From Leptospiraceae bacterium (lineage in GTDB: Bacteria; Spirochaetota; Leptospiria; Leptospirales; Leptospiraceae), in the NCBI GenBank assembly GCA_024233835.1, contig JACKPC010000009.1, forward strand, positions 1 to 60,000: a stretch of DNA of 60,000 nucleotides, in the 5' to 3' direction. Below the pieces are notes generated by a model. That model saw nothing but the letters and a program-made list of their open reading frames with translations. It was not told the origin of the DNA and made no database searches. Positions 44,136 to 52,687 of the stretch are shown here, piece after piece. A program made the translations under genes and the position numbers. How positions within the stretch are numbered: position 1 is the first letter of the stretch; the number at the start of each line of letters is the position of its first letter.

Positions 44136-45187
44136 TCTTTACTCCTGTAAGAAATTTCTGCTTTAGTTGATAAAGAGTCGAGAGACGAGAGAGGGATGAT
44201 TTCGTCCCGACTATGCCGAACAAATACCGTTCCGACCCGGTATTCCTCCTGTTTTCGAAGTTCCTCTCCCATTGCCAGCTTGACTTGCATCAGGGGTAAG
44301 TTTTGCCCGGCTGCTGTTGCCAGATAAATCCAGGCAGGAAAACGGGGATTTATCTCTAAAAGAAAAACTTTTCCGGTTTTTTCTTCTATAATATATTCTA
44401 ACTCACAACCTCCATCCCATTGTATGTATTTTAGAATATTCTCAGAAACTTGTAAAACTTCTTCATTTCGAATACTCACTCCCGCCCAGGCTTTTCCCTT
44501 ATCGGTTAAAAACATTTTTTTCATGCAAACCGAACCTATAGTTTTCCCTTTCTTCGCAATTGCAGCCACATTGCACTCCTCACCAATTATACATTCCTGC
44601 AAAATTACAGGAATTCCCCATTTAGCAGCAAGATGATAAAAGAATCCTATAGCTTCTTCGATAGTTCGTGCGAGATAAGCTTCATAAAAAATACCTTTCA
44701 CAAGAATTGGAAAAGTTAATTCGGTCATAGCCTGATGAATACCTGCTGCATCCTGTAAAACTAAAGTTTTCGGCAATGCGATCCCTGCTTCTTCCAGATT
44801 CTCTTTCAAGACAGATTTGTCTCGCATATGAAGCTGCTCTTTGCCGGGCAAGAAGGTTCGAATCCCCAGTTGTTTCAGTTCATTTTGGATGGAAATGTAA
44901 TTATCCAGTTCAGAATCGAGTGTAGGAAAGATCATATCTAACCTTTCTTTGGAATGAATATATTTAATTCTTTCCAAAAGTAATTCCGGACCGGAACGTG
45001 GGTAAGGAATCACATAGGAGGATTCAATTAAGTCCTCCATAAAATTACCGGGTTCTAATACATCATAAGCCAGACCGATAAGATGAATTTCATCTTTTGA
45101 CTCTTTTAAAGATCGTAAAACCGGAACACCGGGACCGGGGTTATCACTGGCATTTAAACCGCTAACCGCTATTCGTAAAGACTTCAT
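44132..45187 (-). CDS. ATP-grasp ligase
   Basis: 351 residues. An N-terminal pre-ATP-grasp part (SGLNASDNPGPGVPVLRSL) is followed by ATP-grasp motifs: FPILVKGIFYEA, VILQECIIGEECNVAAI and VFLLEINPRFPAW, the last with the Mg-binding Glu/Asn. Family members make amide or phosphate-linked bonds through acyl phosphate. It overlaps both neighbours by 4 bases. The substrate is unknown; the order PqqD - ATP-grasp - decarboxylase suggests coupling of an amino acid. Confidence 0.82.
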   Translation of the reverse strand: MKSLRIAVSGLNASDNPGPGVPVLRSLKESKDEIHLIGLAYDVLEPGNFMEDLIESSYVIPYPRSGPELLLERIKYIHSKERLDMIFPTLDSELDNYISIQNELKQLGIRTFLPGKEQLHMRDKSVLKENLEEAGIALPKTLVLQDAAGIHQAMTELTFPILVKGIFYEAYLARTIEEAIGFFYHLAAKWGIPVILQECIIGEECNVAAIAKKGKTIGSVCMKKMFLTDKGKAWAGVSIRNEEVLQVSENILKYIQWDGGCELEYIIEEKTGKVFLLEINPRFPAWIYLATAAGQNLPLMQVKLAMGEELRKQEEYRVGTVFVRHSRDEIIPLSSLDSLSTKAEISYRSKE

Positions 45188-45429
45188 CCTGATATACCCA
45201 GTTCTTTTAACTGTATTAAAAAATCAGAAAGATCTCTCTCCGCCTGCTCCTTTTCTGTTTCATATTCATCTAAAAGTCCTTCTATAATTTCCTCTCTGGA
45301 CTTTTCCTTCTTAAGCTGGTGCACAATAAAGATTCCGGTTTCATTTAATGTATAGGTTCTACCGGTTGTTGGATCAAACATAAAACCTGTATCGCTTATA
45401 GCCAGAGTTCGTAACTTTTGATAATTCAT
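45184..45429 (-). CDS. PqqD-like (RRE-type) small protein
   Basis: 81 residues from ATG 45429; a TTG start at 45447 is less likely. The winged-helix PqqD fold is visible: the ISDTGFMFDPTTGRTYTLNET strand-turn part (quoted in parts) and IVHQLKKEKSREEIIEGLL, then DLSDFLIQLKELG. PqqD domains (RiPP recognition elements) bind peptides or carrier substrates and hand them to enzymes. It heads the seven-gene run and overlaps the ATP-grasp gene by 4 bases. No precursor peptide is found near it. Confidence 0.75.
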   Translation of the reverse strand: MNYQKLRTLAISDTGFMFDPTTGRTYTLNETGIFIVHQLKKEKSREEIIEGLLDEYETEKEQAERDLSDFLIQLKELGISG

Positions 45430-45446
45430 AATACCCTCACTAACCA

Positions 45447-45475
45447 AGATTATTCTTTTTATCTTTTCGTTTCAA
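45447..45475 (-). promoter_or_regulatory. Promoter of the PqqD-like operon
   Basis: On the minus strand TTGAAA (45475-45470), 17-base spacer and TAATCT (45452-45447). GAGGG at 45438-45434 serves as a close ribosome site. The leader would be very short, so the true start may differ slightly. Confidence 0.4.
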
Positions 45476-45552
45476 GTTTTTATTTAGAATCAATACTTTT
45501 TTATCCTCCAGGCATCAGCGTGAAGATTAATTAGAATATTCTTATATATAAT

Positions 45553-46221
45553 TTATCTTAATCCGAATAGACCTAACATACCCAGGAGACTGTCAACTTT
45601 CCAGTCATAACGAGTAACCTCTCCCGGATTCGCATGGCCATATTCACAATATAGAAAATAGGTTTCAGCAAAATCAGCAGCCTCTCTATCAGAAGCCCTA
45701 TCTCCTATCATTAGGATCTCTTTGGAAGTTAAGCGATATTCTTGCTTATACACATTCAGAATTTCTCCTTTTTGATGTATTTTTTCGTAATCAAGGGTAA
45801 CTAAACTATCAAAATAAGAAAATACCCCGGCTGTTTTCAAAACACTTTCAATATAAGGGTAACGCCCATTTGAAGCTGCACAAATGATAAATCCGGCTTG
45901 ATTTAAACCTTCAATCGTTTCCTGAATTCCTTCATAATAATGCCCTTCTCCGTTTTCTATTTTTTCACAGAGAATATGAAGAACCGAACGAGAAATAATA
46001 TCCCGCTCTTCTTCGCTTATGTCCGGTAATAAATTCCTAAAAATAGTTTTAACGGGTTTGCCTATTTCATTAATGATGGCTTCTTTAGAGGGAACAAGGA
46101 TGTTTTCTCCGCTGGATTCCGAAAATCTCCGGATGGCTGACTGATAGGTTCCGGCAATAATATTCTCGGTTGAAAATAAAGTTCCATCTACATCGAAAGC
46201 AAGGAGGCGAATCTTATCCAT
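45553..46221 (-). CDS. HAD-superfamily phosphatase (Gph-like)
   Basis: 222 residues. Motif I FDVDGTLFS (Asp10, Asp12), motif II around ICAASNGRYP and motif IV MIGDRASDREAA show a Mg-dependent HAD phosphatase of the phosphoglycolate phosphatase type. The cap is the helical C1 type. Substrate unknown. A stand-alone gene between the PqqD operon and a divergent TPR gene. Confidence 0.82.
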   Translation of the reverse strand: MDKIRLLAFDVDGTLFSTENIIAGTYQSAIRRFSESSGENILVPSKEAIINEIGKPVKTIFRNLLPDISEEERDIISRSVLHILCEKIENGEGHYYEGIQETIEGLNQAGFIICAASNGRYPYIESVLKTAGVFSYFDSLVTLDYEKIHQKGEILNVYKQEYRLTSKEILMIGDRASDREAADFAETYFLYCEYGHANPGEVTRYDWKVDSLLGMLGLFGLR

Positions 46222-46319
46222 AGGTAATACTTTCCATATGCCCTAACAAAAAAAAGTGTTTTTTATTCTTTTTTATAAACTTCTTGCACTCAGGTTTTAA
46301 GATTGATTGCTTTGTATCT

Positions 46320-47162
46320 ATGAATAAGATAGGCCTCATTCTTTTACTGGTATCTATGTTTCCCGTGTATGCCGAAAAACTCATTGATATTGAAAAACCG
46401 GAAGATAATAAAAGAAGTAACATGCCACCCCTGATGGAACGATACGTTTTAGATGAACTCAAGGCACTCAGAATAGATATTATGGAGTTCAAGGCCGGAA
46501 TAGTGGAAAAAGTCGCTAATAAGGAACTCAGCCTCGCAGATAAAGCAGTGAGTTACTCCATCAATACAGTTACCTATTTTTTCTATATGGTGGTGGGAGC
46601 AATTTCTCTCATGGCCCTGGTCGGATGGCAGTCTTTTCGAGATCTAAAAGAAAACCTGCGTAAAATAGCAGATGCGGAAATCACCCGATTAACCGAAAAA
46701 TACGAAAAACGACTGGATACCCTTGAAAAAGAAATACGGGAAAAAGGAGAGTTAATCCTGGAAAATCAGAAAGCCATAGAGAAAACCCAGAACATTCATT
46801 CCCTCTGGGTTCTTTCGACTTCCGAAACGGACCCTCAAAGAAAAATAGAAATCTACGACCAGATTCTTGAATTAGAACCGGAAGATCTGGATGTACTATC
46901 TAAAAAGGCCGAGGCAGCCCTCGAAATTGGACAGGATGAATGGGTTTTAAATATCATAAATCGGATCTTGGAACTAAATCCCGATTACCTCTCCGCCCAC
47001 ATCCTGAGAGCCAGGGTCTATTTGAATACCGAACAAAAAGAACTTTCCCTTAAAGAGCTGGAAAAAATTTGTGAAAATTATGAACAGGGTTTTGATAGAA
47101 TTCGAATGGATGAAACTTTATCAGAACTAATCCCGGAACTTATTAAAAGAATTAAACCGTAA
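46320..47162 (+). CDS. Membrane TPR protein with coiled coil
   Basis: 280 residues from ATG 46320, which starts a signal sequence (MNKIGLILLLVSMFPVYAEK); an earlier in-frame ATG at 46284 is not needed. One membrane segment lies near 80-105, a charged coiled coil near 110-170, and TPR helices at about 180-260 (EIYDQILELEPEDLDVLSK). Probably a membrane-anchored scaffold. It precedes the aminomutase gene by 5 bases; a shared transcript is likely but a shared pathway is not evident. Confidence 0.68.
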   Translation: MNKIGLILLLVSMFPVYAEKLIDIEKPEDNKRSNMPPLMERYVLDELKALRIDIMEFKAGIVEKVANKELSLADKAVSYSINTVTYFFYMVVGAISLMALVGWQSFRDLKENLRKIADAEITRLTEKYEKRLDTLEKEIREKGELILENQKAIEKTQNIHSLWVLSTSETDPQRKIEIYDQILELEPEDLDVLSKKAEAALEIGQDEWVLNIINRILELNPDYLSAHILRARVYLNTEQKELSLKELEKICENYEQGFDRIRMDETLSELIPELIKRIKP

Positions 47163-47167
47163 ACCTT

Positions 47168-48376
47168 ATGAAAGAAACTGATATATTGCAAAATAGAAAA
47201 ATACTTTTTGAAAGCGGAAATTTCTCGGACTACCGCTTTCAGCTCCAACATCGTATTCGAGCTTCGCAACTTCATCTATACTTCCAACTCAGCAAGGATG
47301 AAAAAATAGCCATAGAAAAAACCATTCGCTTGAATGTAGGAACCAGCCCGTATTATCTTTCCCTGTCCGATCCTTTTGATCCCGACTGTCCCATTCGAAA
47401 GACTATCGTTCCGAGGATATCAGAAACTATTCATTCAGAGGAAGAAAGTCCGGATCCTCTCCATGAAGAAAGACTTTCCCCGGTGCGAGGACTTACACGT
47501 ATGTACGGAGATAGGGCTCTTCTCTTTTCTAACCAGGAATGCTCTGTATATTGCCGACATTGTATGCGTGGAAGAAAAGTCTCCTTCAACGAAGAACGAA
47601 TGGATAAAGAATCCCTTGATAATTGTTTAAATTATCTCAAAAACGACACAGCCGTTAGCGATGTAGTTATATCCGGTGGTGATCCATTAAACCTGAGTGA
47701 TTCCCGGATTGCCTACATATTAGAAACTCTTGAAAAAATCCCGCACATTAAAATCTGCCGTATCGGAACCCGAAACCCGGTTACCCTTCCTCAAAGATTC
47801 ACCAGAGAGTTATGTGATATTATAGAATATTATAATACTGATAAATTATCGATTTTTTGTAATACACAATTTAACCACGAAAAGGAATGTACAAAAGAAG
47901 CCAAAGAAGCTGTTTTAAAACTTTTAAAATGCGGAGTGAATGTAGGCAATCAGTGCGTACTCTTGAAAGGCATTAACGATACAGGTGAAGCCATGTTAGC
48001 TTTACATAAAAAACTACTCGAAATGCGTATAAGAGCCTATTATATGTATGATGGAGAGTTAATTCCGGGTTCAAGGGGTTTTCGGGTTCCCCTACAAAAA
48101 GGCATTGAAATTATTGAATACATGAGAGGAAAAATAGGGGGAATGGGTATACCTCAATTTGTAAACGATCTGCCCGGAGGGGGAGGTAAAATCATTCTTT
48201 CACCTGATTGGTATCTCGGCTTTCACAAAAAAACAAGATACCACGTTTTTCGCTCGGCGATAAGTGGTACCTTCCACATCAGTCCGGAGCCAATAGGCTC
48301 GGAATATGATCATACCTACAAAAAAGTTCCGGAAAATATCTGGTTACAGGTTAAAGAAATTTATAAAATTCCATAG
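47168..48376 (+). CDS. Lysine 2,3-aminomutase-family radical SAM enzyme
   Basis: 402 residues. The cluster motif Cys125-x3-Cys129-x2-Cys132 (ECSVYCRHCMRG), GGDPLNLSD, and the PLP lysine in LPGGGGKI (quoted QFVNDLPGGGGK) are typical of KamA/EpmB. Asp in the MYDGEL and VNDLPGG positions, which bind the side-chain amine in lysine aminomutase, are both kept, so a diamino-acid substrate fits. It uses SAM and PLP to move the alpha-amine to the beta carbon. EpmB (lysine for EF-P) is shorter. No beta-lysine pathway genes sit adjacent. Confidence 0.85.
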   Translation: MKETDILQNRKILFESGNFSDYRFQLQHRIRASQLHLYFQLSKDEKIAIEKTIRLNVGTSPYYLSLSDPFDPDCPIRKTIVPRISETIHSEEESPDPLHEERLSPVRGLTRMYGDRALLFSNQECSVYCRHCMRGRKVSFNEERMDKESLDNCLNYLKNDTAVSDVVISGGDPLNLSDSRIAYILETLEKIPHIKICRIGTRNPVTLPQRFTRELCDIIEYYNTDKLSIFCNTQFNHEKECTKEAKEAVLKLLKCGVNVGNQCVLLKGINDTGEAMLALHKKLLEMRIRAYYMYDGELIPGSRGFRVPLQKGIEIIEYMRGKIGGMGIPQFVNDLPGGGGKIILSPDWYLGFHKKTRYHVFRSAISGTFHISPEPIGSEYDHTYKKVPENIWLQVKEIYKIP

Positions 48377-48394
48377 TTTAAAGGAAAATGGAAT
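48368..48394. terminator. Hairpin between convergent radical SAM genes
   Basis: ATTCCAT and ATGGAAT form a 7-base stem with a 13-base loop. Downstream on the minus strand is TTTATAAATTTCTTT, so it could end the minus-strand gene. Confidence 0.4.
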
Positions 48395-48404
48395 CAAAAT
48401 CAAT

Positions 48405-50309
48405 TTACTGTCGTTCGTATCCAAGAACTTCCGCTGTCCATCTCTTTTCCAAAAGTCTTGAAGCAAAAGAAATAGCTTCCGGGTCAGCTTCTTCCTTTAA
48501 ACGCTCGAAGGTATCGCTGTCAATTTTAGGATCTAAAATCCGGGCAGCCGGTAGACTCATACCTAATTCAGGAAGAAAACGCAGGGTATCCCATACCCAG
48601 GTATCCTTATAAACCCTGACTTCGTTCATACAGACCAGGACCCAATCCAGACTACAAGTATGATGCAGGGGTAATAAAATAATCAAACGATGTTGCATAT
48701 CTTCTTCACGAAAAGCTAATTGTCGTTTAATGTATGTAGAAGGATAAGTTTCTAATTCTTTTTTTATATAGTCCAATAGATCTAAAGGGAAATTTTCTTC
48801 AGGATTCAAAACAACATCCAGAATACAAAACGGATCGATTTCTTTTCGAATTCGCAGGGCTTTGATAATGCTTTCTTTTTGAGAAAATAAATCCTTACCG
48901 GTAAACCAGATAGCATGATGAGAACTTGCCGGTCCTATTAATAATTGCATCATATTTTCTGAATATTCGTTATAATTAATTTTATAAACATCTGATTGTC
49001 CGTATTCAAAATCTACAAGATGCGGTCTCGGATATTCATCGATTCGATAATCAAGTCTGTATTCTACTTCTTCAAGAGTTTCTTGTATTTGTTTATAAGT
49101 AAAAGATTTTGTTTTTTGAATATAATAAGGTGGAGTATCTAAAAATTTCAATCCTTCTTTTTCGGCCTCTCCGCGCATAACAGTCCCCGGTAATACAGAC
49201 AGAGGAAAAATTTGTAAATAATCCGTAAGTCCTTCCTCTATAAAAAAATCCACACCGGATAAAACATCCTCAGGTGTGTCACCGGGTAACCCGACTATCA
49301 AATCCAGTAATAAATCCATCCCCTCTTCTTCTAAAAGTCTTGCCACCTCTGCTACTTTTTTCGGATTACCATATCTCTGAATTTTCTTTAAAGTTTCCGT
49401 GTTTATGGATTGCAGGCCAATTTCGATTTTAGTAAATCCGGCCTCCGAAAGCTTACGGGCAAGCTTTTGATTAAGCCCCTCAGCTCTGAGTTCTGCAAAC
49501 ATATTGCATTGTCCCTTAAGATTCAGTGAACTCATCATATCTAATAAGTCTTCAAATGACTGTCTGTGATTAAATGTAGGATCTAAAAAAACCAGCTCTT
49601 TTGCTCCTGAATCCTTAAGCTTTTGCAAAAGGACTTGTATTTCAGATAATTCTAATGAACGTAATCTGGAACTACTTTTTGGATAAAAACAATAGGTACA
49701 GGAAGATTTACAACCTCTTACTGTTTCTAAGTAAACAGGAATAGAAGCTTGAACGGGCAAAACAGAATTCAGATAGGGAGATGGATATTCACTCAATAAA
49801 AAATCAGGGATATAAGATCGAAAATCTGAAATAGACATACCGGGGTAATATAAACCGGGGAGCAAAGGCATTTTATTTCCTTGATACAATTCTTCTAATA
49901 GTTTAGAAAAGGTTACTTCCCCTTCCCCCTCCACATAGTAATCAATACAGTTATTCTTAAAAATATGAGGATTATCCAGATTGACCTCCGGCCCTCCTAC
50001 TATAATAACCACATCTTTTTTATTCTTTTTTACTTCACGAGCAATATAGAGACTTCTTTCGGAATTCCAAAGGTATAAAGAGAAAGCAAGATAAGAAGGA
50101 TCTTTTTTTAATATGGTATTCAGGATCTTTTCATCACCCTCTTTATCCATAATATCCAGATCTAATATTTCAAATTGATAATTTTTCTTATCAAGACCCT
50201 GTTTTAACGCTGAGACAAGAAGACAGGCGGCCGCCAATGGAACATTCCCCGTTGTAGCATAATAAGCAGGTGGAATAATCGGTAACTGTAATAATAAAAC
50301 TTTCTGCAT
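48405..50309 (-). CDS. B12-binding-domain radical SAM protein
   Basis: 634 residues. The first 150 residues have a B12-binding-type fold (IIVGGPEVN), then a radical SAM core with Cys200-x3-Cys204-x2-Cys207 (GCKSSCTYC) and IEIGLQSIN, GLPGDTPEDV. The C-terminal 200 residues are of unknown type. Relatives modify lipids, tRNA or peptides. Cobalamin would come from the adenosyltransferase pathway or uptake. It follows a 213-residue unknown gene by 5 bases. Confidence 0.82.
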   Translation of the reverse strand: MQKVLLLQLPIIPPAYYATTGNVPLAAACLLVSALKQGLDKKNYQFEILDLDIMDKEGDEKILNTILKKDPSYLAFSLYLWNSERSLYIAREVKKNKKDVVIIVGGPEVNLDNPHIFKNNCIDYYVEGEGEVTFSKLLEELYQGNKMPLLPGLYYPGMSISDFRSYIPDFLLSEYPSPYLNSVLPVQASIPVYLETVRGCKSSCTYCFYPKSSSRLRSLELSEIQVLLQKLKDSGAKELVFLDPTFNHRQSFEDLLDMMSSLNLKGQCNMFAELRAEGLNQKLARKLSEAGFTKIEIGLQSINTETLKKIQRYGNPKKVAEVARLLEEEGMDLLLDLIVGLPGDTPEDVLSGVDFFIEEGLTDYLQIFPLSVLPGTVMRGEAEKEGLKFLDTPPYYIQKTKSFTYKQIQETLEEVEYRLDYRIDEYPRPHLVDFEYGQSDVYKINYNEYSENMMQLLIGPASSHHAIWFTGKDLFSQKESIIKALRIRKEIDPFCILDVVLNPEENFPLDLLDYIKKELETYPSTYIKRQLAFREEDMQHRLIILLPLHHTCSLDWVLVCMNEVRVYKDTWVWDTLRFLPELGMSLPAARILDPKIDSDTFERLKEEADPEAISFASRLLEKRWTAEVLGYERQ

Positions 50310-50314
50310 TCTAC

Positions 50315-50956
50315 TTAAAATCGTCGATGCATCTCATCTAATTGATAGGCCCTTCCTTCTTCCCACAAATAGTCAAGGATAGCAGACAAAACTACCGCAT
50401 TCCATTGCTTCTGTAGCTGTAAAGAAAGTTTCACTTTTTTATTTACAGAAGATTGAATATTCAAGTAACCTTCCCCTACACTTTTCCTTAAATCTTTCCA
50501 CTCCACAAAATGTTCTTCTTTTTTAAACCAGCGCCTAACGCTCATTTTTAAGCCGGAAGGAGAAATTTCAACACTTGCTAATTTAACTGACTTTCCTTCA
50601 TACAACGCATCCAAATTCTTTTTAAATAGCTTGTAGGTAACAGACTCCCATAAAGCTTCGATAATAGAAAAATAGGTTTCCTCCATATCCTTATTTTTGC
50701 CGAACATTCTTACTGATTGAAAGCTGATTCTAAGCTTTTTAGAATTTTCATCTTCTATTTCAATTTCATAAATTCGATTCGTTTTAATACCGTTAACATA
50801 GATTTGCATGATTCCATAACGGATCGCTTTTGCGTTTTCAGATAAAATTTCTTTATCTTCATACTTCACACGTTCTGCATTTATCTGTAATCTTCTTTTT
50901 TTGAAATGTAAAAAACTTCTTTTTAAATAGATGTCGATCCTATCTTCCACAGTCAA
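50315..50956 (-). CDS. Unknown protein paired with the B12-radical SAM gene
   Basis: 213 residues with no signal or membrane segment. Strand-rich, with Lys/Arg-rich ends and segments such as FVEWKDLRKSVGEGYLNIQ that recall PH-like folds. No family recognised. Its stop lies 5 bases before the radical SAM gene, so it may be its partner or substrate carrier. Confidence 0.6.
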   Translation of the reverse strand: MTVEDRIDIYLKRSFLHFKKRRLQINAERVKYEDKEILSENAKAIRYGIMQIYVNGIKTNRIYEIEIEDENSKKLRISFQSVRMFGKNKDMEETYFSIIEALWESVTYKLFKKNLDALYEGKSVKLASVEISPSGLKMSVRRWFKKEEHFVEWKDLRKSVGEGYLNIQSSVNKKVKLSLQLQKQWNAVVLSAILDYLWEEGRAYQLDEMHRRF

Positions 50957-51055
50957 AGTTTGGAACTTGAGGATTTTATGGAAAGCAGAATTTTTTCTAT
51001 ATTTTAAATTTGTTTCTTGATTCTTACATACGAAAAAACACTCTTTAAAAAACCT

Positions 51056-51568
51056 ATGCCTCTTAAAAAGACATTATACCTTTTACTAATCTTTCTCAGC
51101 CTTTTTTTATTTAACCGTTATATTCTTTTCTTTAAAGATATAGGGGAAAAACGATTTTCAGTGAAGAAAACAAGCCTTACAAGCAGACCCGGGTTTTATG
51201 CAAACCACTACAGTGCGAAGAAATCCTTCCATATCACAAAAAGATATTATTCCGATTGGTTAAAAGCAGAAGGAGAATGGAAAGACCATTTCATCCTAAT
51301 TCAAGAAAAAGAGGGAGAGGTTCTCCTTTTAAAAAAGAGAAGTAATCCTAAACCTTATTGGGTAAAGCAGGAAATATTGAGTAGTCCCGGTGAAAACTTA
51401 AAAATCTTTTTAACAGAAGAAACTCCAATGCCTGAAACCACCATAAGCACCTGGCAGGTTATTTTACACAACGACACTCATTTTTATTACCGAAAACCAA
51501 TGCTCAGCGAATATCTGCACTTTCAATTTAAACAATTACTCAGTTTTCCGCCGATAGGACAAAACTAA
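51056..51568 (+). CDS. Membrane-anchored protein of unknown function
   Basis: 170 residues from ATG 51056 (an upstream TTG at 51017 is less likely). One N-terminal membrane helix (KTLYLLLIFLSLFLFNRYIL) and a basic, mixed soluble domain. No family recognised. It runs opposite to the two-component genes and ends 12 bases before them. Confidence 0.55.
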   Translation: MPLKKTLYLLLIFLSLFLFNRYILFFKDIGEKRFSVKKTSLTSRPGFYANHYSAKKSFHITKRYYSDWLKAEGEWKDHFILIQEKEGEVLLLKKRSNPKPYWVKQEILSSPGENLKIFLTEETPMPETTISTWQVILHNDTHFYYRKPMLSEYLHFQFKQLLSFPPIGQN

Positions 51569-51580
51569 TTTAGGAAATTT

Positions 51581-52687
51581 TTAATTTTTTTCTGCGCAAA
51601 GGGTAAATCTAAAAATACTCCCCTTACCCTCCTTACTCTCAATCTGCATTTCTCCACCATGCTTTCTAACAAATTCCTTACATAAAATCAAACCCAGTCC
51701 CGTTCCCGATTCTTTTTCAGTACCTCTGGTACTATATCCTCTATCCAAACGAAATATGTTGTTAATCTTATCCTGAGCAATACCTACTCCTGTATCTGAA
51801 ACAGAAACTTCAAGACAGTTTACATCCAGGATTTTATAATCCACATAAATCTCTCCTCCCTTCGGAGTAAATTTTATAGCATTCGAAACAAGGTTTCGAA
51901 TAATCGTAGATACCATTTCCCTATCTGCATAAACCCGCACTTCTTTGGGAATTCTATTTTTTAAAGTAATATTTTTCTTTTCCGTACTATCGTAATATAG
52001 CTCCAGAACTTCCTTTACAGCATCTCCGAGTGAAAAATTCCAGGGTTTATACTCAAGCCTTCCGGTTTGAGATCTGGACCATACTAAAAGATTATTTAAC
52101 AAGTCAAATGCAGTTTTAGCTCCCTGGTAAATATAATGGATATAATTTTCTAATTGTTCGGGTGACATAGACCTATATTCATTTAATAATAGATCTGTAA
52201 AACCAATAATAGCATTAAATGGATTCTTTAAATCATGTGAAATTATGGAGAAAAATTTGTCTTTTGTTGCATTAATTTCAGCAAGTTCAATTTTTTGTTT
52301 TCGCAACCGAATATGCGTTTCTACTCTCGCAATCAACTCTTCACTTAAAAAAGGTTTAGTAATATAGTCCACACCACCTACAGAAAATCCTTTCACAATA
52401 CTGTCCGAATCGCTTTTGGCTGTTAAGAAAACCACCGGGATATCATGATTTCTTTCAATGTCTTTCAACTTCCTACAAACCTCAAAACCATCCATTCCGG
52501 GCATCATGATATCAAGTAATATTAAGTCAAAATCCTTAGTAGATAACCAATCCAGGGCTTCTTCTCCGGAAGTAGCAAACTCAATCTCATAACCTTTTTC
52601 CTGCAATAGATACCCCACAACCTGGATGTTTCTCGGAACATCATCTACAACTAATATACTGGCTTTTTCTATTAAATCATCCTTCAT
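51581..52687 (-). CDS. Receiver-histidine kinase (REC-HisKA-HATPase)
   Basis: 368 residues: receiver domain with Asp59 (LILLDIMMPGMDG), HisKA with His151 (ISHDLKNPFN) and HATPase (NLVSNAIKF; GTGLGLILCKEF). This 'reversed' order is typical of kinases that take phosphate from a partner. Its start codon overlaps the stop of the PAS hybrid kinase by one base (TAATG), so the two are translationally coupled and probably form one phosphorelay. Confidence 0.88.
   Translation of the reverse strand: MKDDLIEKASILVVDDVPRNIQVVGYLLQEKGYEIEFATSGEEALDWLSTKDFDLILLDIMMPGMDGFEVCRKLKDIERNHDIPVVFLTAKSDSDSIVKGFSVGGVDYITKPFLSEELIARVETHIRLRKQKIELAEINATKDKFFSIISHDLKNPFNAIIGFTDLLLNEYRSMSPEQLENYIHYIYQGAKTAFDLLNNLLVWSRSQTGRLEYKPWNFSLGDAVKEVLELYYDSTEKKNITLKNRIPKEVRVYADREMVSTIIRNLVSNAIKFTPKGGEIYVDYKILDVNCLEVSVSDTGVGIAQDKINNIFRLDRGYSTRGTEKESGTGLGLILCKEFVRKHGGEMQIESKEGKGSIFRFTLCAEKN

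Noticed and set aside
46214..46492. A 92-residue minus-strand frame overlapping the start of the TPR gene and the HAD gene
   Set aside because: It runs antisense to a well-supported plus-strand gene and has no ribosome site or family.
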